Shown: positions 49,796 through 58,895 of the stretch, in pieces
How the letters are laid out: every line of letters begins with the position of its first letter
How positions within the stretch are numbered: the stretch's first letter is position 1
Assembly: GCF_028435365.1 (NCBI RefSeq)
Contig: NZ_JAGTJJ010000005.1
Location: 124,001 to 188,000 of the forward strand
DNA: 64,000 nucleotides
Origin: Polyangium jinanense
GTDB taxonomy: Bacteria > Myxococcota > Polyangia > Polyangiales > Polyangiaceae
Direction: 5' to 3'
Made by a program: the position numbers and the translations under genes
The notes under the pieces: model-generated
Databases searched by the model: none
Told to the model about the DNA's origin: nothing
The model's input: the letters and a program-made list of their open reading frames with translations, nothing else

Positions 49796-50758
49796 ATGGC
49801 GACATTTCTGGTCACGCCGCGCATGAATCCGGCGCTCCGCGCGCGGGTGGAGCGGGCCGTCAGCCACAAAGCACGCGCGAAGCATCACGCGGCGGGGCTC
49901 GGAATGGCGTCGCCCTTCGCGAGCCGCGAGGGATTCCGGCCTGCGAAGCTCTTGCCGCTGCTCGCGCTCGTGGTCATCGCGGGGCTTTTTGCGGCCATGG
50001 TGTTCCACGAGCGGCGCGAACTCGAGGCGGAGCGGACCGCGCTGCTCGGCGAGCTCGATGCACTCCGCCCGGGGCTTCCGGCGGGGCACGAGGGGCTCGT
50101 CGCCGATACGGAGCGATTGCTCGTGGAGGCGGCGGCGGACGGGGAGACGGTGGAAATCATCGACCCGGCGCTGCGCGCGGCGGGCGCGCTCGACGCGACG
50201 TTGCGTCGGCCTGCGCTTTATCTTCGTGCTCCGGCGGCGGAGCTGCGTGATGCGCGGGGCGTGGACGATGCGGCGCGCGGATCGATCAAGGACGCATTCC
50301 TCGTTTGCCTGATGTATCCGCCGGCTTCCACATCGGAGCGTGATCTGCTCGCGAAGGTGCGTGGCGTGTACTTTGCCGGAGCGAAGGTCGACGACGAGAC
50401 GGCGAACGTCCGGCGGCTCGCGGAGCTGCGGGTCGGCCTCGCGGTGCTCGCGCCGGCTTTCGAGAGCTCGGTGCGTACCGCGCAGGATCGAAACGTGCTG
50501 AAGCGGCTGCGGAAAGACCTTCAAAAAGCGCCGGTCGACCTCGCCAAAAAGGCGGCCGCCGCGGAGCTCTTGCTCGCCGTCGCGGATACGAAAGCCGGGG
50601 CGCGTGTGATGCTGTATGATCTTGCCGCGAAGAAGCCGCTCTTGCGGGTGCTTCGGCGACACGAGGAGCTCACCTTGTCGTCGCTCGGCTCGAGCCACCG
50701 CGACGAGCTCGAAGCGTGCAGCCTGGCCGTCGCGGTGCGCCGCGCCGTGACACCGTGA
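49796..50758 (+). CDS. Single-pass membrane protein of unknown function coupled to the MutS-like gene (320 aa)
   Basis: I do not recognise the family. The N-terminal 50 residues are basic, followed by one membrane helix at about 52-70 (LLPLLALVVIAGLFAAMVF). The remaining 250 residues, probably periplasmic, start with a coiled-coil-like HERRELEAERTALLGELDAL. They contain conserved-looking stretches PALYLRAPAAELRDARGVDDAA and FLVCLMYPPASTSERDLLAKVRGVYF. ATG 49796 is one base after the MutS-like stop. Coupling between a DNA-repair-type ATPase and a membrane protein is unexpected. It converges with the SDR gene at 50762. Confidence 0.7.
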   Translation: MATFLVTPRMNPALRARVERAVSHKARAKHHAAGLGMASPFASREGFRPAKLLPLLALVVIAGLFAAMVFHERRELEAERTALLGELDALRPGLPAGHEGLVADTERLLVEAAADGETVEIIDPALRAAGALDATLRRPALYLRAPAAELRDARGVDDAARGSIKDAFLVCLMYPPASTSERDLLAKVRGVYFAGAKVDDETANVRRLAELRVGLAVLAPAFESSVRTAQDRNVLKRLRKDLQKAPVDLAKKAAAAELLLAVADTKAGARVMLYDLAAKKPLLRVLRRHEELTLSSLGSSHRDELEACSLAVAVRRAVTP

Positions 50759-50761
50759 GAA

Positions 50762-51595
50762 TCAGAGCTTGGGCGCGAATCGTGACCGCATCATCTCGAT
50801 GTACGCCTCCTCCGAGGTTTGTCGCCGCGCCTCGACGAGCGGCGCGATGTCCTTCGTGGCGAGATAACGCAGCCGATCGGTGCCGTCGGTCGCGGCCTCG
50901 AAAATGACCCGCGCGACCTCCTCCGACGTCGCGCGGCCGCGCGCCTGCCTGAGCTCCGCGAACACCTGGGCGGCGCCCTCGACGAACGGCACGTAATCGG
51001 CCATCGGCGTCCTCTCGCCCGCCTCCTTGGCGCTACGCTCGCCGAAGCGCGTGCTCGTCACGCCGCCCGGCTCGACGATCTTCACGCGGATGCCGAGTGG
51101 CAGAAGCTCGTACGAGAGCGCCTCGGAAAACCCTTCCAGCGCGAACTTGCTCGCGCAATAGGCGGATATCATCGGGAGCGTGAACACCCCCGCGCCCGAG
51201 CTCACGTTGATCACGACGCCGGAGCGCTGCTTTCGCAAGGTGGGGAGGACGGCCCGCGTCACGTCCATCATCCCGAACACATTCACCTCGAACTGCTCGA
51301 GGATTTTTTCGCGCGTGGTCTCCTCGAACACCCCGAAAAGGCCGAAGCCCGCGTTGTTGACGACGGCGTCGATCGAGCCGAACCGCGCGAGCGTCGAGGC
51401 CACGGCGGCGTCGATGCTCGCGCGATCCTGCACGTCGAGCCGGAGCACGCTCATCCGATCCGATGCGCGGAGCTCCGACTCCGCTTCCGGCGTGCGCATC
51501 GTCGCCGCGACGTTCCAGCCCTCCGCGGCAAACACCTTCGCGATGTCACGACCAAACCCCGACGAACAACCCGTCACAAGAACCGTTTTGCTCAT
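50762..51595 (-). CDS. Short-chain dehydrogenase/reductase beside a second divergent LysR gene
   Basis: The 277-residue SDR has TGCSSGFG (8-15), NNAG (80-83), Ser132/133 and YCASK (Tyr146, Lys150). ATMRTPEAE after beta-2 fits NADP(H). The stretch RAVLPTLRKQRSGVVINVSS parallels the SDR at 17946. It diverges from the LysR gene at 51671 over 75 bp. The family includes enzymes for oxidised lipids, retinoid-like substrates and polyketides; the specific substrate is unknown. Confidence 0.9.
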   Translation of the reverse strand: MSKTVLVTGCSSGFGRDIAKVFAAEGWNVAATMRTPEAESELRASDRMSVLRLDVQDRASIDAAVASTLARFGSIDAVVNNAGFGLFGVFEETTREKILEQFEVNVFGMMDVTRAVLPTLRKQRSGVVINVSSGAGVFTLPMISAYCASKFALEGFSEALSYELLPLGIRVKIVEPGGVTSTRFGERSAKEAGERTPMADYVPFVEGAAQVFAELRQARGRATSEEVARVIFEAATDGTDRLRYLATKDIAPLVEARRQTSEEAYIEMMRSRFAPKL

Positions 51596-51670
51596 GCCCT
51601 CGATGTAAAGTGCGAAGGCCGATGAAACAATCCGTGCAATCCGGCATGCTCTGATGCAAACTTTGGAACA

Positions 51671-52606
51671 ATGATCCGCGCCAGCTTGATCGAGCTCGAA
51701 GCCGTGGTCGCCATCGCGAGCCTGAAGAGCTTTCGCGCCGCGGCCCGGCAGCTCGAGATGTCGCCTTCGGCGCTCAGCCACGCGATCTCCGCGCTCGAAC
51801 AGAGGCTCGGGGTCCGGCTGTTCCACCGCACCACACGGAGCGTGTCGCTCTCGGCGGCCGGCGAGCATTTCGTCAGGCGCGTTCAGCCGGCGCTCCGGGA
51901 GGTCTCCTCCACGCTCGACGAGATGCACGAGCTGCGGGACACGCCGAGCGGCACGCTACGCATCAACACGTCCAAGGGCGCTGCGCAGGTCGCGGTGCTT
52001 CCCATGATCCTCGAAATGCGACGGCGCCATCCCGACGTGCGCGTCGAGCTCGTGACGGAAGAGCGCTTCGTCGACATCGTCGCCGAGGGCTTCGATGCAG
52101 GCGTGCGGCTCGCGGAGGCCATACCGCAGGACATGGTCGCGATTCCGTGCGGCGCAGACATCAGCATGGCCGTGGTCGGCGCGCCGTCGTATTTCGCATC
52201 TCGTCCGAAGCCGACGAAGCCGAAGGATCTGCTCGACCACGAGTGCATTCGCCGCCGCATGGCCAGCAGCATGGTGTATCGCTGGGAGCTCGAAAAGCGC
52301 GGGCGCGAGGTGGCCGTCGACGTCCGAGGCGCGCTGACGCTCGACAATGACGACCTCGTTCTGCAGGCAGCCCTCGCCGGCGCGGGCCTCGCGTTCCTGA
52401 GTGATCTCGCGGTCGCCGCCGATGTCGAGGCGGGGCGCCTCGTCCGCGTGCTCGCGGACTGGACGCCGCCGTTCCCCGGTCTTTGCCTGTTTCACCCGAG
52501 CCACCGCCTCGTGCGCGCGGCGCTGCGCGCGTTCATCACGATCGTGCGAGAGTCGACGGCCCGTGAGCGGCGTCCTTCCAAAGCAGGGAATTCCAAGAAG
52601 GCGTAG
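51671..52606 (+). CDS. LysR-family transcriptional regulator
   Basis: The 311-residue protein has the winged HTH (VVAIASLKSFRAAARQLEMSPSALSH, ISALEQRLGVRLFHRTTRSVSLSAAG) and an effector domain with FVDIVAEGFDAGVRLAEA and GDxS-like ADISMAVVGAPSY. The arrangement with the divergent SDR gene is the same as at 17946-19840, and the two LysR proteins share the effector-domain signature. It presumably controls the SDR gene and itself. The spacer contains ATC-N11-GAT (T-N13-A), slightly longer than the canonical T-N11-A LysR box. A basic tail of about 15 residues follows the last strand. Confidence 0.9.
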   Translation: MIRASLIELEAVVAIASLKSFRAAARQLEMSPSALSHAISALEQRLGVRLFHRTTRSVSLSAAGEHFVRRVQPALREVSSTLDEMHELRDTPSGTLRINTSKGAAQVAVLPMILEMRRRHPDVRVELVTEERFVDIVAEGFDAGVRLAEAIPQDMVAIPCGADISMAVVGAPSYFASRPKPTKPKDLLDHECIRRRMASSMVYRWELEKRGREVAVDVRGALTLDNDDLVLQAALAGAGLAFLSDLAVAADVEAGRLVRVLADWTPPFPGLCLFHPSHRLVRAALRAFITIVRESTARERRPSKAGNSKKA

Positions 52607-52612
52607 TGCATC

Positions 52613-53359
52613 ATGATGACAAACCTCGTCCGGGCAAACCTCTCGCTCCTTGTCGCCTCTGCCCTTTCGCTCGCCGCATCCTCCGCACGCGCCGAGCCTC
52701 CGCTGCGCGCCGCGCCTCCATCGGACGAAGAGGTCACGCGGCGCATCGCCTTTCTCCAGACGCGCCTCGATCGGGGTACCCCCGCGGCGAATCGATGGTG
52801 GTATGGCTGGTACACGGGGTGGAGCGCGCTGACGGTCGGGCAAGGCGTCATCGCCGTTGCCGTCACCGATCCGGGTCTCCGTGCCGATGCCGCCGTGGGC
52901 GCGGTCGGGTCGTCGCTCGGCCTGATTCCGCTGGGCCTCGCACCATTTCCCGCCCGTCACGCCGCCGCGGATCTGCGCGCCATGCCGGAGTCGACGCCCG
53001 AGGAGCGACGGAAGAAACTCGCGCGTGGCGAGCGGCTGCTTCGCGAGAGCGCGGAATCGGAGGTGCTCCGCCGCAAATGGTTCAATCACGTGCTCTGCGG
53101 CACGGTGTCGACGGGCGTCGGCCTCGTGCTGGCGCTGGGGTATGGCAGGCCGGTGACGGGCGCGCTGAGCGCAACCATCGGAATTGCGCTCAGTGAGGCG
53201 CAAATTTTCACGATGCCGACGGCGGCGATCGACGATTGGAAGGAGTACCAAAGCGGAGGCGGTACGGGGAGCGTGGGGCAACCGCGACGTCCTGCGCCGG
53301 GCGTCTCGTGGTTTGTCGCGCCGCTCGCGGGTGGCGCGGTGGTGGGCGGTTCATTTTGA
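52613..53359 (+). CDS. Secreted or membrane protein of unknown function (248 aa)
   Basis: The product has a Sec signal peptide ending LAASSARA (AxA site). The body contains a Trp/Tyr-rich segment NRWWYGWYTGWSALTVGQG and two hydrophobic stretches (VGAVGSSLGLIPLGLAPF and STGVGLVLALGYG) that may be membrane-inserted. The spacing of Gly and aromatics suggests a family of small myxobacterial outer-membrane or periplasmic proteins; I do not know a name. It starts 7 bp after the LysR stop, so the two may be cotranscribed. The 3' end overlaps the convergent lipoprotein gene by 9 bp. Confidence 0.65.
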   Translation: MMTNLVRANLSLLVASALSLAASSARAEPPLRAAPPSDEEVTRRIAFLQTRLDRGTPAANRWWYGWYTGWSALTVGQGVIAVAVTDPGLRADAAVGAVGSSLGLIPLGLAPFPARHAAADLRAMPESTPEERRKKLARGERLLRESAESEVLRRKWFNHVLCGTVSTGVGLVLALGYGRPVTGALSATIGIALSEAQIFTMPTAAIDDWKEYQSGGGTGSVGQPRRPAPGVSWFVAPLAGGAVVGGSF

Positions 53360-55255
53360 CGGCGCCACCGTGAACGACATCAAGAGCGATGCGACCGTCG
53401 CATCGTGCGCAAGAGACAAATGGAGACCCAGGCTGCCCTCGCGCGGGGATGGAACGACACGTTTCGCCATGTCGTCGAAGAGCGCCTGGGCTTCGTCGCG
53501 CAAGCCGAAACGCACGGCGAAATCGCCCAGGGCGAAGAGCTTCAGGGCGAGCGCAGAATCGTAGGAGCCCAGGCCGATCTCGTCCCCGAGGGTAGCGCGT
53601 GCGCTCTCGATCCAGACGCGCAGAATGGCTCGGCCGATCTCGACGCTCGCCTCGGGGTGCCCCGATGCGTGAAATGCGAGCAGCCGCTCGTAGGCTGGAT
53701 GGAGCTCTTCCCACAGGGGGCCGTGCTCCGCACGCCCCGTGGTTGGATTCCGCTTCTGCGCTTGCTCCGCGACCCAGGCGCGTAGCTCGGCGTGACGCTC
53801 GACCCATTGGGGGTTTTCGGCGAGCACCGATGCAGCGCGCTCCTTGATCTGCTTCTTGTTGGTGTCGGGCCCGACCATGGCGTCGGTGCTGTTGCCGGTC
53901 GGATCCCATTCCGCGATGTCGGCCGGCTCCGCGCGTAACCACCGGAGCACGAGGCCCACGCGCTTGCTGTCCGGCGCCGCGCGGAGGCTGGTCGCGGCGT
54001 GCATGCGGCAGAACGCTTCGCTGCTGAACGCCACCTTTCCGCCCAGAGAGAGCGGCGCGACCATCCTCTCGAAGAGGCGATCCGCATCGCCGGGAGGTAC
54101 CCAGAACACCTGCTCTCGCAGTACGTGGCAACGACCATACGCGAATTTCAGCTCCAGAAGCTCGCCTTCGAGGTCGCGCATCCGCGCCGCGACGGCCTCG
54201 GCGGCGGGATGGGCCGGCGCAGGATCCGCCTGCCAGACCTCGTCCGGTCGGAAGACCTTGCGCGCGGGCGAAGGGAGGATCGTCCGAATGCTGGTGTTCG
54301 AACGCGGATTGTCGAGGTCGAACAGCGCCATCCAAGCAGTGGCCGTCAGATCACGCGCGGCGCCGGGAATGCCACGCGTGAGCGGAAAGTCCCCGCGCGC
54401 CGCGATCATGCTTTCGAGGAGCTTGCGCGCCTCGTCCGTCACGCCGACCTTCGTGCTGAAGACCCCCAGCGGCAGCATGCGCTGGAGCACGATTTCGAGC
54501 GAGAGCGGGTCGGACGGGCCATTCAATCGCCGCTGCATGTCGGGCAGCCAGGAGAAAAACAGGCCCTTGGCCAGCTCATCGGTGCTGTGCTTCGGGGTCC
54601 GGTGGAGCGCCAACTCGAGGAAACTGAGCACGGTCTCGTGCAGGATCCACGCCGCGCGATCGTCCGGGGACGTTTGCAGCCGCCGGAAAAGCCCCTCTGT
54701 CTCGTGCAGAGGCATGTTGAACCGTTCGAGTCCCGAGAGCGCGGCATAACGCACGAGCGATTTCGGCGGAGCGGGACCCGTTTCGCCGGGGGAAAACTGG
54801 TAATCGGTGAGGCGCGACTCGTCAAGCTCGACGAGCCTCCGCAGATACACGGCTTTGGCGTCCGACACGTCCCGCGTGCTATACATGTTCCCCACGGCGC
54901 GAATGCGAGCCATCAGCATTCGTGAAAACGTGATCGGCTTCTCGTCGAACGTGGCTGCCGACGCCGCGTCGACGAGATCCAAGCGGCATCGCGGCGCGTC
55001 GGGCAGATGGCTCACGTCGGGAAAAAGCCAGGGGAGCTGTTCGAGGATGTGCCCACCGACGAGCGGCGTCGCGTCCTCGGACCGTTCGAGCTCCCGACGA
55101 ACGAGGCGAAACATTTCGTCCGGCGTTTCGAGACCGACCTGGGGACAGGCGCCCGAGAGGCAAGGGGGCGGGCGACAGCACCCGAGCAGCGCCGTGCAGG
55201 TCGCGAGGACAGCGAGGAGGGAGGAGAAGAGGCGCACCGCGCGAAACCGTAGCAT
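53351..55255 (-). CDS. Large helical lipoprotein of unknown function (634 aa)
   Basis: The protein starts with a lipoprotein signal (lipobox ALLGC, Cys26). The rest is rich in helices and short repeats of two-helix hairpins (for example TDEARKLLESMIAARGDFPL, HEAEGLF-type segments, ALALKLFALGDFAVRFGLRDEAQALFDDM), which fits an alpha-solenoid or HEAT/TPR-like architecture. No catalytic motif is visible. A periplasmic or surface scaffold is plausible. The ATG is at 55255. It diverges from the Hint-domain gene at 55318, with 62 bp between, and overlaps the previous gene by 9 bp at the 3' end. Confidence 0.7.
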   Translation of the reverse strand: MLRFRAVRLFSSLLAVLATCTALLGCCRPPPCLSGACPQVGLETPDEMFRLVRRELERSEDATPLVGGHILEQLPWLFPDVSHLPDAPRCRLDLVDAASAATFDEKPITFSRMLMARIRAVGNMYSTRDVSDAKAVYLRRLVELDESRLTDYQFSPGETGPAPPKSLVRYAALSGLERFNMPLHETEGLFRRLQTSPDDRAAWILHETVLSFLELALHRTPKHSTDELAKGLFFSWLPDMQRRLNGPSDPLSLEIVLQRMLPLGVFSTKVGVTDEARKLLESMIAARGDFPLTRGIPGAARDLTATAWMALFDLDNPRSNTSIRTILPSPARKVFRPDEVWQADPAPAHPAAEAVAARMRDLEGELLELKFAYGRCHVLREQVFWVPPGDADRLFERMVAPLSLGGKVAFSSEAFCRMHAATSLRAAPDSKRVGLVLRWLRAEPADIAEWDPTGNSTDAMVGPDTNKKQIKERAASVLAENPQWVERHAELRAWVAEQAQKRNPTTGRAEHGPLWEELHPAYERLLAFHASGHPEASVEIGRAILRVWIESARATLGDEIGLGSYDSALALKLFALGDFAVRFGLRDEAQALFDDMAKRVVPSPREGSLGLHLSLAHDATVASLLMSFTVAPSK

Positions 55256-55317
55256 GTTGGCGCGTCGCGGAATACTTGGCCGTCGAGGGAAAACCGTGCT
55301 CCGGTCGAGTCCACCAC

Positions 55318-57330
55318 ATGGAAACGCTGCACCCGCGACGTCGACGCGCCTGGCTCACGCTCCTCGTCCTCGGCGCGGGCTTGCGTGCGAGTTGCGGCGC
55401 TGCGGATATGGGTCCCAGCGTCGCCGAGGCCGCGCCGAAGCTCCCCCAGGCGCAGGCCGTCGCGTCGATCACCGAATTCACCGACAACCGCGGTTTGCCG
55501 GCGCTGCGCCTCGGCCTGCTCCAGACGTCGACACCTTTTGATCGCCTCACCGTGCGCAGGAGCCGCGGCCCCGTCGTTCCCGGCACGTGCAATACGGGCG
55601 AACTTTTCGCCACACTCCCGAAGGCAAAGCTCCGCGGTGCTCGCCTCGCGCTGCCCACGACGACGGAAAAGCCGCTTTCGTCGGGCGATTCGTACCGCGT
55701 TTGCGCTTACCGAAAAGATCGCCTGGTCGCGACGAGCACGCTCGCGGGCAAGCGCCACGTGCCTTGGCTCAACGCACGCGCCTTGCCCCAGGGGATCGAA
55801 GTGGGCGTACGGGTCACGCCGCTCGACGACGACGCCGTCTCCTTCGCGCTCGTGCTCGCCGAAAAAGGGGAGCCCCTCGGCGGGCTCGTGCGCATGGATT
55901 GCCGCGACGGACGGGTCGTGCGCGAGGTCGGGCGTGGTGTGTTCGCAGCCGCGAGCGGCGACGATTTGACCCTGCCCTTCCGGCTCACGCCACCGGAAAT
56001 CCGCCGGGATCGGCGTTATGCGGTGCTCGGCTGCGTGCGCGACCGCGAAGGACGCCTGCACGCCGCGGAGGAAGCCTTGGGTTCGTCCGTTTCGCTCCTG
56101 GACGGCTCCGAGGAGAGCAATATCGTGGCCACGCCTTCCGGCGGCGTTCAGGCCGATCGCCTCGTCGTGGGGCATCACATTCTCGCGTATGACGTCGCCA
56201 AGAAGCAGCGGGTCACGACGCGCGTGCGCGCGGTGCGCAGCAAGTACCGTCCTTCGGTGTGGTTGCGCCTCGACGACGGACGGCGCATCGAGGTTCCCCA
56301 GGCGCGCAAGTTTTTCCTGCCAGACGTCGGAACGTTCCAAGTCGCCTCCAAGTTGCAGAAGGGCGACGTGCTCCTCGCCGCCTCCGGGGCCCGTCCTCGC
56401 CTCGCCGCAGCCCCGAGTGACGCGGATTCGATGGATGCTCCTTTGCTCGACGTCGGCGCGCCAGATGATTACTTCGTCGACGACCTGCTCGTCCGCGACG
56501 AACGGCCGAGCCAGGCGCGCGCGGGTGAACCCGAAAAGATATCCATTCCGTCGACCGGCCCCATCGAGCTCGTGCCATCGCCCGCCAGCTACGATTGCTA
56601 CCTCGATGTGAGGCTCCACGTCCGCGAGCTCCCGCCGGAGACCCGCGCCGTCGCGATCGTGGCCGCGTCCCAAGAAAAATCCCCGGGCGCGCGCGCCGCG
56701 CTCACCTGCGACGCGGGCACCGTGGTCCGCACGCTCGATCGGCGGCTGCTCGACGCGCTCCTCGGCGAGCGTGCGCTCCGAACGCCAGGCGGCGCGGAGC
56801 TCGATGTGCAGCTCTCCGGGGATCCCATCGATTGTGATGGCGGGTATCTGCTCGTGCCCTGCTTGCGTGATGCCAAGGGCGCGATGCGTCCGGCGACCGA
56901 TGCCGCCTATGGGATCGCCGGACCGTCGTGTTTTGCCGCAGGTACGCCCGTCGCGACGCCGCGGGGCGAGGTGGCCATCGAGCGCCTGCGGCCCGGCGAC
57001 GCCGTGATCGGGTATGATGTCGAGCACGGAGCGCGCCGCGTTTGGCAGGTCCGCCGCGTGGCCGAGCGCGAGGAGCGGCCGGTGGCGACGTTCCGGCTCT
57101 CGAACGGGGAGGAGCTACGCGTGACGGCGGAGCATCCGATCTTCGTCGTGGGTCGCGGATACGTTCATGCACGCGCGCTCGAAATCGGGGACGTATTGCT
57201 CGGCGAGAACGGCGCGCCGGTGACGCTCGAAGCGCGCACCGATTTCGACCATCGGACGACGGTCTACGACCTCTCCGTCGATGGCCAGCACAACTATTTC
57301 GCCGGTGGAATCCTGGTGCACAACTACTGA
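55318..57330 (+). CDS. Secreted protein with a C-terminal Hint (intein-like) domain and a second degenerate Hint region
   Basis: The 670-residue product has a basic N-terminus and one hydrophobic segment (LTLLVLGAGLRASC), so export is likely. The C-terminal 133 residues form a Hint domain: Cys538 (block A, CFAAGTPVATPRGEVAIERLRPGD), block B with TAEHPIF, ARALEIGDVLL, then TVYDLSVDGQHNYFAGGILVHNY, ending His668-Asn669-Tyr670. This is an intein-like autoprocessing fold whose splice-site Asn is followed by only one residue. A second Hint-like stretch at about 267-370 (SNIVATPSGG, VVGHHILAYDV, YRPSVWLRLDDGRRIEV, LQKGDVLLAASG) lacks the Cys and terminal His-Asn. The start ATG 55318 is chosen for the signal. 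Confidence 0.8.
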   Translation: METLHPRRRRAWLTLLVLGAGLRASCGAADMGPSVAEAAPKLPQAQAVASITEFTDNRGLPALRLGLLQTSTPFDRLTVRRSRGPVVPGTCNTGELFATLPKAKLRGARLALPTTTEKPLSSGDSYRVCAYRKDRLVATSTLAGKRHVPWLNARALPQGIEVGVRVTPLDDDAVSFALVLAEKGEPLGGLVRMDCRDGRVVREVGRGVFAAASGDDLTLPFRLTPPEIRRDRRYAVLGCVRDREGRLHAAEEALGSSVSLLDGSEESNIVATPSGGVQADRLVVGHHILAYDVAKKQRVTTRVRAVRSKYRPSVWLRLDDGRRIEVPQARKFFLPDVGTFQVASKLQKGDVLLAASGARPRLAAAPSDADSMDAPLLDVGAPDDYFVDDLLVRDERPSQARAGEPEKISIPSTGPIELVPSPASYDCYLDVRLHVRELPPETRAVAIVAASQEKSPGARAALTCDAGTVVRTLDRRLLDALLGERALRTPGGAELDVQLSGDPIDCDGGYLLVPCLRDAKGAMRPATDAAYGIAGPSCFAAGTPVATPRGEVAIERLRPGDAVIGYDVEHGARRVWQVRRVAEREERPVATFRLSNGEELRVTAEHPIFVVGRGYVHARALEIGDVLLGENGAPVTLEARTDFDHRTTVYDLSVDGQHNYFAGGILVHNY

Positions 57331-57344
57331 TCAACCTCCGGCAC

Positions 57345-58892
57345 TCATCCAAGAAAAACGACGCTGCGGACCACGGCGCGCGCCCAGGTCTCCTCTCCTC
57401 TCTCGACGCCCTGAACAAGGCCCTGCGCCGCAATCAGGAGCTCGTGCATCGCGTCCCGCAGGTTCGATTCCTCGACGTGCGCCACGAGGGCCTCACAAAG
57501 CCCGTCCTCGGAGGGCAGCCGGCCCCCGTCATCGACCGTCCGGATGCTCTCGACGAGCACCTCGACCGCGACGTCGAACGTCCGCGGGTTACGGCTCGTC
57601 GGCGTGCAAGGATTACGACGAAATGCCACCACCGGAACGCCCCAGGGCGGCGAGTCAGGATCGTTCTCGTCCAACGCGCGAAAGCTCTCGTCGAGGAAAA
57701 ACGCGCGGCACAAGGCTTCCCGGATGGAGGCGGTGCCAGGCACACCGTGGCCGAAGAATGCCGCGAGCGCATCGTCGGGGAGCGCGAGCCAGCCCTCCGT
57801 CGTCGTGGGCAGATGCGGCCCGCGTCCGGGGGATTCCCGCGAGAGCCAGCACGAGACGTACGCGCAATCGTTCTGCCCGTCGGCCTCCACCCAGTTGAAG
57901 AGAATCACGCGCTGTGCGTCTTCGACCTGCTCGAACGCGGCGTTCGCAAGAGAAATGCCATACCATGCCAGGTAGGCGGCGAGATCGGACACCAATTCAT
58001 GCTCGTACGAGGATACGGAGCTGTTCGAGGAAGGACGCCAGTACCCGTCCAGCGGGGACGCGTACGCCCTCCATCGCGCACGGCCCGTGCCCGCATCCCG
58101 CGCATGAGGCGCGACGGGCTCGCGCGGGGCTTCGAGCGTTCGGTGCAACGCCGCGATCGATCGATGAAACGCGAAGCGCGCGGCGTCGGTCCTTTGCTCC
58201 TGCCACAGGCGGTGAGCCGCGAGCAGGTCCTGCCCCCTTCGGCGAAGCAGCGGCAATCGTAGGGGCGCTCGGGCCACATGCAGCAATGTCTCTCGCGTGA
58301 GGTGCGGCAAGACGGACGCTGGCCGCGCCCGATCGATGGGCGGGTCGTCGAGCCCGCTGTACTTCCGCCACCGCTCCTCGACGTCTGGTTGAAAGAGCTG
58401 ACCCACCTCTTCGACGACGAATTCGTCCCACTCCCCCGGGATGCACCGGCGGAAGATCGCGTAGGGCACGAATGCATGCGCCAGTGAATCACTTGGCCGT
58501 CGATCCTGTTTGCTGTACGCGCCGAAGGCCACGAACATCGACGGGTCGTCGCCAAAGGTCGGGTCCGACTCCGGGAGGAGATCGCGGTGAATGGCTTCGA
58601 TCCGGCGCGCGACCCGAGGCGCCGCGAGGGGATTGTAGCGCTCGAATGCGACCCGAGGCCAGGGCGGGTCCTCGTGCTCCGTCGGCACGAGCCGCACGGC
58701 GAGCCGAGGCCCGCCCGCCGTCGAAAACGAGGCGACCGCGAGCACGACGCTCCGCGCTTCCGGGAATGCCGCAAAGACACGTCCGACCATCGGAGCCGCA
58801 TACCATCGCAGAAACCAGGCGCGCAGCGCGTCAGGCCCGGCAGCAAGCCTGGTGGTCGTGGCGCGCGTGAATGCGGTTCGTCCGGTGCTCAT
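57345..58892 (-). CDS. Protein of unknown function in the TetR/SDR operon (515 aa)
   Basis: I do not recognise the family. It has no signal or membrane segment. The N-terminus includes ALRAWFLRWYAAPMVGRVFAAFPEARSV, and the middle VERYNPLAAPRVARRIEAIHRDLL-like helices. The C-terminal half contains VEDAQRVILFNWVEADGQNDCAYVSCWL and FDVAVEVLVESIRTVDDGG. Length and composition suggest a multi-domain cytoplasmic protein. It starts 3 bp after the SDR stop, so it belongs to the TetR-SDR operon. It converges with the Hint-domain gene at 14 bp. Confidence 0.6.
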   Translation of the reverse strand: MSTGRTAFTRATTTRLAAGPDALRAWFLRWYAAPMVGRVFAAFPEARSVVLAVASFSTAGGPRLAVRLVPTEHEDPPWPRVAFERYNPLAAPRVARRIEAIHRDLLPESDPTFGDDPSMFVAFGAYSKQDRRPSDSLAHAFVPYAIFRRCIPGEWDEFVVEEVGQLFQPDVEERWRKYSGLDDPPIDRARPASVLPHLTRETLLHVARAPLRLPLLRRRGQDLLAAHRLWQEQRTDAARFAFHRSIAALHRTLEAPREPVAPHARDAGTGRARWRAYASPLDGYWRPSSNSSVSSYEHELVSDLAAYLAWYGISLANAAFEQVEDAQRVILFNWVEADGQNDCAYVSCWLSRESPGRGPHLPTTTEGWLALPDDALAAFFGHGVPGTASIREALCRAFFLDESFRALDENDPDSPPWGVPVVAFRRNPCTPTSRNPRTFDVAVEVLVESIRTVDDGGRLPSEDGLCEALVAHVEESNLRDAMHELLIAAQGLVQGVERGEETWARAVVRSVVFLG

Positions 58893-58895
58893 CCG

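Noticed and set aside
47557..49869. Open frame of 770 codons antisense to the GFA and MutS-like genes
   Set aside because: It mirrors codon structure of the sense genes, is full of Arg, Glu, His and Ala, shows no domain or signal, and the sense genes have clear catalytic motifs.
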